Source: DAOTXS01 sp034435055
GTDB lineage: Bacteria > Chloroflexota > Anaerolineae > UBA4142
Assembly (NCBI GenBank): GCA_034435055.1
Contig: DAOTXS010000076.1
Span: 1 to 64,000, forward strand
DNA: 64,000 nucleotides
Direction of reading: 5' to 3'
The notes beneath the pieces were generated by a model. The model was not told the origin of the DNA, did no database searches, and was given only the letters and a program-made list of their open reading frames with translations. Shown one piece after another: positions 31,954-39,208 of the stretch (the first letter of the stretch is position 1; every line of letters starts with the position of its first letter). The position numbers and the translations under genes were made by a program.

Positions 31954-33057
31954 TCAATCGAAAATGATCACGCCGCGCGCAATCGTCCCGGCTTGCATAT
32001 CTGCGAATGCTTGTGCGGCTTGATCGAGCGTGTAACGTTGCGTGATGAGGTCGTTCACCGGCAAGCGCCCGCCGCGGTACAAATCGATGAGTTTGGGAAT
32101 ATCAGTGAGCGGGCGCAGCGAACCGAAGAACGAACCGAGCAAGCGTTTGTTTTGAAAGATCAAACTGCCGGCGGGAATCGACACGTCGAGTTTTGCCGCG
32201 TGCATTCCGGCGACGATTGCCGTGCCGCCCGGGCGCGCGGCTTGCAATGCTTGCGTAATCGTTACACCCGATCCCACGGAATCGAAAACGTAATCGGGAC
32301 CGATGCGCGTGTACGAACGCAACGTGGCAACGACATCGCATTGCAGTGGATTTGCGGTTTCCGTCGCGCCCAAGTGCCGCGCGAATTCCAATTTGCTGTC
32401 CATCACATCGACTGCGATGATCGGATAACAGCCGGCAAGTTTGCAGCCCATAAGCATCGATAGTCCAACGCCACCGCAACCGATGACTGCCGCCGAACTG
32501 CCGGGAATCACTTGGGCGGTGTGCGTCACCGCGCCAACGCCGGTTGCCACCGCGCACCCCGTAATCGCCGCCACATCGAAGGGGACATCGTCGGGAAAGG
32601 GAATCGCGCCGGTTTCATCGATGACGATGTACTCCGACATCGTCGATGAACCAAGATAATGTTTGAGCGTGATGCCGTCGAGTGTTCGCAACCGTGACGT
32701 GCCTTCCGGCAAAACGCCGACGAGTGTGGTTTTGGGAAGCCGCTCACACAAATTGGGACGCCCGCTCAAACACGTGGGGCAAGTACCGTCGGCAGGAACC
32801 CAGTTGACCAACACGCGATCACCCGGCTTGACGCGCGTTACGCGCGCGCCAATTTTTTCGACGATGCCGGCGCCTTCGTGTCCCAGGACAATCGGCGGGG
32901 TGGCGCGCAGTTCGCCACGCATGGTGTGCAAATCGGAATGGCAGACCCCGGCGGCGCGAACGCGCACGAGTACTTCGGTGGCTTGAGGTGGATCGAGTTC
33001 AATCGTTTCGATGTTGAGCTGATTGTAATCACGCACGACGGCGGCGCGGATTTGCAT
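31954..33057 (-). CDS. Zinc-dependent alcohol dehydrogenase (MDR, class III-like)
   Basis: 367 residues from the ATG at 33057 with AAGGAG upstream. NAD-dependent oxidation of alcohols. G-V-C-H-S-D-L-H (catalytic zinc ligands, ~37), G-H-E-G-A-G (~60), structural zinc cysteines C-P-T-C-L-S-G-R-P-N-L-C (~95-110; three in the expected spacing), Rossmann motif V-I-G-C-G-G-V-G-L-S (~190). The overall wording is close to the class III/AdhC branch, which includes formaldehyde/S-hydroxymethylglutathione enzymes; the substrate is not decided. Confidence 0.88.
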   Translation of the reverse strand: MQIRAAVVRDYNQLNIETIELDPPQATEVLVRVRAAGVCHSDLHTMRGELRATPPIVLGHEGAGIVEKIGARVTRVKPGDRVLVNWVPADGTCPTCLSGRPNLCERLPKTTLVGVLPEGTSRLRTLDGITLKHYLGSSTMSEYIVIDETGAIPFPDDVPFDVAAITGCAVATGVGAVTHTAQVIPGSSAAVIGCGGVGLSMLMGCKLAGCYPIIAVDVMDSKLEFARHLGATETANPLQCDVVATLRSYTRIGPDYVFDSVGSGVTITQALQAARPGGTAIVAGMHAAKLDVSIPAGSLIFQNKRLLGSFFGSLRPLTDIPKLIDLYRGGRLPVNDLITQRYTLDQAAQAFADMQAGTIARGVIIFD

Positions 33058-33067
33058 ACGATTCTCC

Positions 33068-34018
33068 TTACCGCAACACAGCGGCAATCAAGTTCAATGT
33101 GGTTGGGTTGTGAAAATAATCGTGCGAGCCAACCGGGTCGTCGGCAATATCCACGTAAATATCGTGGATGGCATAACCCGGTTTCTTGAACTCGGGACCC
33201 AATGCACCCGCAACTAGATCGGTGCTATCGTACACATTGAACCAATGCGTAACGTTTGGATTCTTGAGTTCGTTGGGCGTGCCGGGACGCAGCCGCAAAA
33301 CTTTGGTCAACGGACAACCCAGCGTAAACCAGTGTGAAATTTTCGGCGTCGGTTCTGTCCATTCGTTCAGCACATCGAACGCGATAACGGTACCGAGACT
33401 GTGACTGACCAATACGATTTCCGGATATTGCTGGGCGTAGCGCAGACCGGCAATGAATTTTTGTCTAACTTGATTGGCAAACGCGTTGTCGTACAAATAG
33501 CGATACACGTCTTCGATGGTGGACGCAATATTGGTCTGTCCGGGCTTGACCGTCTCCGCGATTTTTTGGCGTGTCTCTGCAAGCGATGTGCCGAGCAAGG
33601 AACGGGACAACAAATCGAGAAAATTCTCCGGTGTTTTGGTCAGGTTTGAAATCAAGGGGAGGGCAAACAATGCGCCGAGCAGACCGGCACTGCCGGGCAG
33701 CGCGGCGATGATGATTTTCTGCCAGAGCTCGGTGTTCGATAGCGTGGATACCGCCGCCATTAATCGATGGCGTACGAGTTCGTTGAGAAAATTATTTTTG
33801 AAATCACTCAACGCCGGACTATTTGGCGCGAGCGTCATCGGCGGTGTCACGTTCGAATAGAACACACCATTCGCGGCAAACGGTTGCGTAACATCGCCAA
33901 TAAATTTCTTGATATCGTTTGCAATTGCCTCCCAATAATTTTCTTCCCAGTCGCCCGCGCCGTGAATGATCAACATTCCTTTGCGCGGCAGTTCGCCCAG
34001 TATCGTTTCTCCGCTCAT
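33068..34018 (-). CDS. Alpha/beta-hydrolase-like protein, paralogue A
   Basis: 316 residues, no signal peptide. H-G-A-G-D-W (~18) as oxyanion-side motif, nucleophile elbow S-H-S-L-G-T-V-I-A-F-D-V-L (~205), Asp in Y-D-S-T-D-L-V-A-G-A-L-G-P (~270) and His in S-H-D-Y-F (~297) give a full Ser-Asp-His set. A hydrophobic insert (~115-135) lies between. It is a tandem paralogue of the next gene: both end H-D-Y-x ... T-x-x-L-I-A-x-x-L-R and share P-x-F-x-K-P-G-Y. Ten bases separate it from the dehydrogenase gene. Substrate unknown. Confidence 0.65.
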   Translation of the reverse strand: MSGETILGELPRKGMLIIHGAGDWEENYWEAIANDIKKFIGDVTQPFAANGVFYSNVTPPMTLAPNSPALSDFKNNFLNELVRHRLMAAVSTLSNTELWQKIIIAALPGSAGLLGALFALPLISNLTKTPENFLDLLSRSLLGTSLAETRQKIAETVKPGQTNIASTIEDVYRYLYDNAFANQVRQKFIAGLRYAQQYPEIVLVSHSLGTVIAFDVLNEWTEPTPKISHWFTLGCPLTKVLRLRPGTPNELKNPNVTHWFNVYDSTDLVAGALGPEFKKPGYAIHDIYVDIADDPVGSHDYFHNPTTLNLIAAVLR

Positions 34019-34042
34019 CGATTCCTCCTGTGGGTCGTTCGA

Positions 34043-34918
34043 TCATCGCAGAGCATTAGCGATCAATTTGATCGTTTCCGAATTCATCAGATAATCGTGC
34101 GAAGCGTTGGGATCGACCCCGATGTCGACAAAAATATCATACACGCGATAGCCCGGTTTGGGAAACGCCGGCCCCAGCGGATCGGCAATCCAATCGGTCG
34201 TGTCGTAAATATTGTGCCACGCTTTGACATTGTTCGTGGTGATGGCGCCCAGATTGTCATCGTACCTGCCAATGCGGCGCAATTTTGCCAGCGCCGCGCC
34301 GGTCGTAAACCACAAGCCAATGTTGTAACGGTCTGCCGATTGTTTGAGCACGTCGAAGCCGACAATTGAGCCGAGACTATGCGCGACGAAAATAATTTCG
34401 CCGAATTTTTTCCGCTTGGCTTCTTCCAGTTTATCGACGAGTCGCTTTTGAATTTCCGCGCGAATGTTCGGTGCAAAGAAATAATCGGCGACCAAGCGCA
34501 CCGTGCCCAAAATTTGTTCGACCGGCATTGGCAGAGCGGCGGCACTCACGCGACGTTCTGGGGGAATCGCGGGATTAGTTTTGGTTGAGTTGTAAGCTTG
34601 GCGGAATTCGTTTTCCAAATCCGTTTTGAATTTCGATTCTTCCGGCGATTCGGCAAAGGTGCCGACGCGGCGCGTAGCAAGATCAGCGAAATAAACCGGG
34701 ATAAAATCAAATGAGCGTCCCAGTTCTTTGGCAATCGCATCGGTCGTGGGTTTATACCAATCTTCCGGAAAACTACCCGCGCCGTGAATGATGACCAACA
34801 CTTTGCGTTTGCCGGTCGGAGTTAACGTTGTTTTGCGCGGATGATATTTTTTGCCGCCGCGCAACGATTTGCCCAGAATTTGTTTGCGGTTGATTTTTTT
34901 GCCGCGCATTTTTGCCAT
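34043..34918 (-). CDS. Alpha/beta-hydrolase-like protein, paralogue B
   Basis: 291 residues with a strongly basic 35-residue N-terminus. Motifs match paralogue A: I-I-H-G-A-G-S-F (~43), A-H-S-L-G-S-I-V-G-F-D-V-L (~180), D-T-T-D-W-I-A-D-P-L-G-P (~243), S-H-D-Y-L (~275). The hydrophobic insert of A is absent. The two genes are 24 bases apart and co-directional, so they arose by tandem duplication. The triad is intact; lipase/esterase activity is the simplest guess. Confidence 0.65.
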   Translation of the reverse strand: MAKMRGKKINRKQILGKSLRGGKKYHPRKTTLTPTGKRKVLVIIHGAGSFPEDWYKPTTDAIAKELGRSFDFIPVYFADLATRRVGTFAESPEESKFKTDLENEFRQAYNSTKTNPAIPPERRVSAAALPMPVEQILGTVRLVADYFFAPNIRAEIQKRLVDKLEEAKRKKFGEIIFVAHSLGSIVGFDVLKQSADRYNIGLWFTTGAALAKLRRIGRYDDNLGAITTNNVKAWHNIYDTTDWIADPLGPAFPKPGYRVYDIFVDIGVDPNASHDYLMNSETIKLIANALR

Positions 34919-34930
34919 CGCCCCTCCTTC

Positions 34931-34988
34931 ATTGATCCGCAGATTACACAGATTCCGCAGAAATCAAATTTGTGTAATCGGCGGATTC
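34931..34988. repeat. TCCGCAGATTACACAGATT-type repeat
   Basis: The two halves TCCGCAGATTACACAGATT and ATTTGTGTAATCGGCGGA form an imperfect inverted repeat between the hydrolase and permease genes; the wording is related to 22234-22294 and 51272-51305. Confidence 0.6.
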
Positions 34989-37322
34989 TCACTCGTACCG
35001 CAACACTTGCCCCACGCGCAAACGCGCCGCGCCCAACGCCGGCGCAAGACTCGCAATCGTCGATAGCGTGAGCGCGAACAACAGACTGGCGAACACCATC
35101 TGCGGCGTGAAAATGTAATCGATGTGGAACAGAACGGCTTTCATCAAGTTGAGCAGAATTTGGCCCAGCGGATAACCGATGACAATTCCAACAAGCCAGC
35201 CCCCTAATCCCAACGCTAATCCTTCGGTCAAGAACACTTGAACCAGATGCGAGTCTTCGGTGCCAAGCGCGCGCAAGACGCCGATTTCGCGGCGCCGTTC
35301 CAACACGTTCAGCGTCAGCGTGTTCAACACCCCCAACGCGCCAATCGCGCCGACGATGAGTGACATTGCGTACAACGCGAGCGACAAGACGCGCGATTGT
35401 TCCTTTGCGCCGCGCACTTCGCGGTACGACGAACCGGTGCCAAGTTGATACCGTTTGAATTTCGCCTGCAATTCGCCCAAACGTTTTTCAACGGTCGCCG
35501 GGTCGTGCGCGTCAAACCGCAAAGCGAAAAACGTTGCCCAGCCCTCCCGGTTTTGCATTCGCTCGACGACGTTTTCCGGCACGAACACTTTGCCAGCCAC
35601 CGTGCTTCCCAGAAAAATACTGTTGTCAATGGTAATGCCGACGATGCGAAAATCGCGCCGCACTTCACCGATTTCGATTTCGATAAAATCATCGACGCGC
35701 AATTTGCGTTCCAATGCCAAATCGGTAGAAACGACGACAGCATCTGTATCACCGGGATTCAACCAGCGACCGGCGACGAGGCGCGGCGCATACAATTGTG
35801 TGTCCGCCGGCACGCCCCACAAGCGCGCGCGCGCGGTGCCGACCCACGCGTCGCCAAACGACCACGTCTCGGCTTGCGTTACGCCATCGACCATCAAAAA
35901 GTTCGACGCAAAATTTGTGCCGACCCATTGATCGAGCGATGCCCACGCATCGGCGAGGAACGTGCGAAACAAATCGTCGATGGCGGTATCGACCGAAGTG
36001 CTGGTGCTTTGCGCGGCGAGCGAAGTCGCCACCGCAATCGCGATGACGAGCATCGTGATGAACGAACGCGCTTTGCGCCGCGCGAGATTGCGCAGCGACA
36101 TTGCCGCGAGCGGCGGAAGCGCAACGATTTTTTGCGCCAAGCGATCCACACGTCCTTGCCCGTACGTCGCTGTGATGCCGTACGCTTCGAGCGCATCTTT
36201 GACGCGAATTGCGGTCCCGGCGATCGATGGAATCAATCCGCCGATGGTCGTGACGCCGATGCCAACTGCCGCGCCAAGCGCGATACCTTCCGGCGCAACT
36301 GCGAATTCAACATCGAGATTCAAAAGCGCGCCGATGTATCGCAACAATTGCCAACTGCCGATTGCGCCAAGCGCGATGCCGGCGAGTGTCCCTAGGATTC
36401 CGTACATCAACGCGGCGATCAGAAAAATCGTCAGCACTTGCCAACGCGTTCCGCCAATCGCTTTGACCACGCCAATCTCGCCGACTTGCTCGGCGGTCAT
36501 TGCGGCGAGCGTGTTGGCGACGAGAAATCCGCTTGTCACAAGACCGACGCCGGAAAAAACGGTGAGCAAAACAAAAAGCGCATCCAGTTCGCGTTTGCCC
36601 AAATAGTTTTCTGGGTCGCGAATTGTTGGTGCGTTGTGCGGAACGCCGCGACGGTCCAGCAAGCGCGCGGCTTCGCGCGCTGTCTCGCGCGCTTTGGCCA
36701 AGTCGTTTACTTTGAGCAGTGCCTGATTCGCGCCGGAAATATCGAGCAATTTTTGCACGTCGCTTGCGTTGGCGTACACCGTTGCCCAATCGAGAATCGC
36801 CGCGCTGGGATAATTGGGACTCGTCGCAAAACCGGCGAGGGTCAATGTCACGTTCGAACCATCGCGCGCGCGGCACGCAATCACATCGCCGATTTGCACC
36901 GGCATCAAATCGCGCACGCTTGCTTCGGCGAGGAATTCGCCCGGCTTGGGCGCCGGATCGAGCATACGAATTTGATTGATGCGTTGATGGGCGAAATCGG
37001 CAATACCCCAGACGTACACGTCGCGGAATTCATCGTGCCATTTGCATTTAGTGAAATGATTGGCGCGGAGTTCGGCGGACGCGACGTTGGGAATGTCTTG
37101 CAAGGCAAGTGCAGTTTTGGGCGGTGCGTCCCAAACCCAGAACGTGATGTCGGCTTGCGAGGCGTTGCGGTACGCGTCGGCTTGCGCGCGCGTGAGGTTT
37201 TGCGCGGTAGAAACGATTGCCACAATCCCGGCAACGCCGATGGCAATCGCAATAATCGTGAGCAGCGAGCGCACGCGCCGTTGAGTTACGTCACGGTACG
37301 CTTTGCGAAAGAGGGCGAACAT
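34989..37322 (-). CDS. ABC transporter permease, MacB/FtsX type with duplicated FtsX domains
   Basis: 777 residues from the ATG at 37322; the frame extends far upstream but only this start gives the family N-terminus (A-Y-R-D-V-T-Q-R-R-V-R-S-L-L-T-I-I-A-I-A-I-G-V). One N-terminal helix, a large extracytoplasmic domain, a first FtsX domain of three to four helices (~250-380), a second N-terminal-type helix (R-R-K-A-R-S-F-I-T-M-L-V-I-A-I-A), a second external domain and a final FtsX domain with E-R-R-R-E-I-G-V-L-R-A-L-G. No ATPase gene lies next to it. Likely lipoprotein or peptide export, or mechanotransmission. Confidence 0.85.
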   Translation of the reverse strand: MFALFRKAYRDVTQRRVRSLLTIIAIAIGVAGIVAIVSTAQNLTRAQADAYRNASQADITFWVWDAPPKTALALQDIPNVASAELRANHFTKCKWHDEFRDVYVWGIADFAHQRINQIRMLDPAPKPGEFLAEASVRDLMPVQIGDVIACRARDGSNVTLTLAGFATSPNYPSAAILDWATVYANASDVQKLLDISGANQALLKVNDLAKARETAREAARLLDRRGVPHNAPTIRDPENYLGKRELDALFVLLTVFSGVGLVTSGFLVANTLAAMTAEQVGEIGVVKAIGGTRWQVLTIFLIAALMYGILGTLAGIALGAIGSWQLLRYIGALLNLDVEFAVAPEGIALGAAVGIGVTTIGGLIPSIAGTAIRVKDALEAYGITATYGQGRVDRLAQKIVALPPLAAMSLRNLARRKARSFITMLVIAIAVATSLAAQSTSTSVDTAIDDLFRTFLADAWASLDQWVGTNFASNFLMVDGVTQAETWSFGDAWVGTARARLWGVPADTQLYAPRLVAGRWLNPGDTDAVVVSTDLALERKLRVDDFIEIEIGEVRRDFRIVGITIDNSIFLGSTVAGKVFVPENVVERMQNREGWATFFALRFDAHDPATVEKRLGELQAKFKRYQLGTGSSYREVRGAKEQSRVLSLALYAMSLIVGAIGALGVLNTLTLNVLERRREIGVLRALGTEDSHLVQVFLTEGLALGLGGWLVGIVIGYPLGQILLNLMKAVLFHIDYIFTPQMVFASLLFALTLSTIASLAPALGAARLRVGQVLRYE

Positions 37323-37358
37323 CGGGGATATTCTAACATCGAGGACGAGGGTGTGCAA

Positions 37359-37385
37359 GTAGGGGCGCGATAACCGCGCCCCTAC
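37359..37385. repeat. GTAGGGGCGCG palindrome
   Basis: GTAGGGGCGCG (37359-37369) and CGCGCCCCTAC (37375-37385) are perfect complements with a 5-base loop. Lies between two minus-strand genes; the wording is recalled as a dispersed repeat in several phyla. It could also end the upstream transcript. Confidence 0.7.
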
Positions 37386-37387
37386 CA

Positions 37388-38038
37388 TTATCGAATTTTC
37401 AATTCCGCTTCTAACGGTTTCCAGATTTCCTTGTAATCCAGCGTTGGAGTATCGATTCTTCTGCCGTTCACCAGAAACGTGGGTGTGCCGGGGAGTTTGA
37501 TCTGCAATGCTTCGATGAGATGTTCCAGTACCAGTTTGGCGTAGCGGTCGGAATCGAGACAGTCGTTGAACTTGGTCGTATCGAGTTTCAATTCGGCGGC
37601 GTACTTTTTTAGGTTGTTGCGCAAGTACGCGCCGGAATTTTCGCCGAACCATTCTGCGTACAGTTTGTCGCGGTACTCCCAGAATTTCCCTTGCTCGTTC
37701 GCACATTCCGCCGCGTACGCCGCCCAATGCGATTCGCCGATGCGGTCGCCGTCGATCACCGGAAAATATTTGTACGTGTAACTGATTTTGCCGGTCTCGA
37801 CAAAATCGCGCTCGACGGTTGTTTCAATATCGCGCCAATAACGCCGGCTGTGCGGACATTGAAAATCGGCGTAGAGAACGAGGGTTACTTTGGCGTCGGG
37901 ATTGCCTTTGGTACGCCCGAGGGTTTTGATCGCGCTGGGTGGAACCGGCGTGGGCGTTGGCGCCGGCGTAGGTGTCGGTGCGCTACACGCGACGAGGAAA
38001 AAGATGAGCAGGGCAAAACCAATTTTGGTGTACGCCAT
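37388..38038 (-). CDS. DsbA-like thioredoxin-fold lipoprotein with CPHS active site
   Basis: 216 residues. Signal peptide with lipobox L-V-A-C-S (Cys ~18), Pro/Thr linker, then a DsbA/thioredoxin domain. The active site is F-Q-C-P-H-S, so the second cysteine of CxxC is serine: a monothiol form suited to isomerase/peroxidase-type or mixed-disulfide chemistry rather than disulfide formation. The cis-Pro loop G-T-P-T-F-L-V-N-G (~175) is present. It is 24 bases downstream of a paralogue with a predicted selenocysteine, and the two likely form one operon and act together outside the membrane. Confidence 0.85.
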   Translation of the reverse strand: MAYTKIGFALLIFFLVACSAPTPTPAPTPTPVPPSAIKTLGRTKGNPDAKVTLVLYADFQCPHSRRYWRDIETTVERDFVETGKISYTYKYFPVIDGDRIGESHWAAYAAECANEQGKFWEYRDKLYAEWFGENSGAYLRNNLKKYAAELKLDTTKFNDCLDSDRYAKLVLEHLIEALQIKLPGTPTFLVNGRRIDTPTLDYKEIWKPLEAELKIR

Positions 38039-38062
38039 TGTACCTCCAAAACAATCCGATTA

Positions 38063-38776
38063 TTATTTCAACAATGAATCGAACGTGCGCGCAAATTCCG
38101 AAACATCGAGCGAGCGAATGTTCAACTGCCGACCGTTAATCAAAAATGTCGGCGTGCCGCGAATGCCGGTGCGCTGGGCTTCGGCAATTTCGGCTTGAAT
38201 CACCGACGCGGTCTCGTCGTTATCGAGACAACGATTGAACGTGGCGGTATCGAGTCCAAGATCGGCGGCGTACTTTTTCAGATTGGGTTTGGTGTACGTG
38301 CCGACGAACTCGCCGCGCCATTCGTCGAACAACTTGTCGTGATATTCCCAGAACTTGCCCTGCCGATTGGCGCATTCCGCCGCGTACGCCGACCAGTGCG
38401 ATTCGTTGATGCCGCGTTGCGCCGCCATATCGACGACCGGATAGTACTTGTACGTGAATTTGACCTTGCCCGTTTTGAAATACAGATTATCGAGTTGGCG
38501 TCCCGCGCCAACAGCAAAATCTTTGCAGTATGGTCACTGAAAATCCGACCAGTCGATCATTTCTAGTTTGGCGTTGGGGTCACCTTTCGTGCGCGTATTC
38601 GATGTCGAACCGCCGCCCGACGACGTAACGGGAGCAGGGGCTTGCGGGGTTTGCAACGTAAACAGCGCGATTGCCGCGACGACGACCAAGATGCCGATAC
38701 CAAGCGCGATCACCCAGGTTGGCACGCCGCCACCCGATGGCTCTTTTTGTTTGGGATCTCCTCTGCGAGGGGACAT
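38063..38776 (-). CDS. DsbA-like thioredoxin-fold membrane protein, predicted selenoprotein (Sec at TGA 38534-38536)
   Basis: 237 residues if TGA codon 81 is read as selenocysteine. Cytosolic tail, one N-terminal membrane helix (~20-42), Ser/Gly linker, then a DsbA domain. Read through, the site is D-F-Q-U-P-Y-C-K-D-F, aligned exactly with D-F-Q-C-P-H-S-R-R-Y of the neighbouring paralogue; both sides of the TGA stay in one open frame, and the rest (F-T-Y-K-Y-Y-P-V-V-D, H-W-S-A-Y-A-A-E-C-A-N, G-T-P-T-F-L-I-N-G) matches too. A hairpin at SECIS distance follows. A plain nonsense mutation or sequencing error is the alternative. Start ATG at 38776 with AAGGAA upstream. Confidence 0.75.
38494..38512 (-). 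promoter_or_regulatory. Candidate bacterial SECIS hairpin
   Basis: On the mRNA, GTTGGCG (38512-38506) pairs perfectly with CGCCAAC (38500-38494) around the loop CGGGA. The stem starts 21 bases and the loop 28 bases after the TGA, and a G is among the first two loop bases, as the recalled general bSECIS pattern requires. Confidence 0.6.
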
Positions 38777-38848
38777 TGTGTTCCTTTCGAAAAAGATTTG
38801 ATTCCATTATCCAAAAAACAGAGCCACTTGTCAAACGTCGCCCAACAT

Positions 38849-38878
38849 TTTACCGACGCGAAAGTTGTGTGGTATAAT
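38849..38878 (+). promoter_or_regulatory. Sigma70 promoter, extended -10
   Basis: TTTACC (38849-38854), 18-base spacer ending in TGG, consensus TATAAT (38873-38878). Drives the DUF2283-like gene and perhaps the molybdenum hydroxylase behind it. The ATG at 38903 follows 24 bases later. Confidence 0.7.
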
Positions 38879-38902
38879 GAATTTGGAGGCAAACTCAAAA
38901 CA

Positions 38903-39187
38903 ATGCGCCGCCGATCTAACACCCAAAAGGAATTGCGCTTTCTCTACGATCACCAAGCCGATGTGTTGTCGATTTGCGCCGGGCAATCGGTGTACACCGA
39001 TTCGGTGCCGCTCGATGAAAACGTGATTCTGCACATTGATCCGGCAACTCAAACGATTGTCGGTTTGTCGCTCGTCGATTTCATCAAGCAATTTGCAAGC
39101 ACCGAATCGCCGCGCGCGATTCCGATTGCGGCGACGTTTGAGCGGAGCCAGCAGAAATCTACGCCAAGAAAAAGTCAATCGCCTTGA
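38903..39187 (+). CDS. DUF2283-like protein
   Basis: 94 residues from the ATG at 38903; the longer open frame upstream overlaps the promoter and the divergent gene and is rejected. F-L-Y-D-H-Q-A-D-V-L-S-I-C-A-G (residues ~12-26) and V-I-L-H-I-D-P-A-T-Q-T-I-V-G-L-S-L-V-D-F (~42-61) match the DUF2283 pattern of a short beta protein with an aspartate-glycine turn. Basic disordered tail. Function unknown; 21 bases before the hydroxylase gene. Confidence 0.65.
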   Translation: MRRRSNTQKELRFLYDHQADVLSICAGQSVYTDSVPLDENVILHIDPATQTIVGLSLVDFIKQFASTESPRAIPIAATFERSQQKSTPRKSQSP

Positions 39188-39208
39188 ACATTAGACATCG
39201 AGGTCTAA

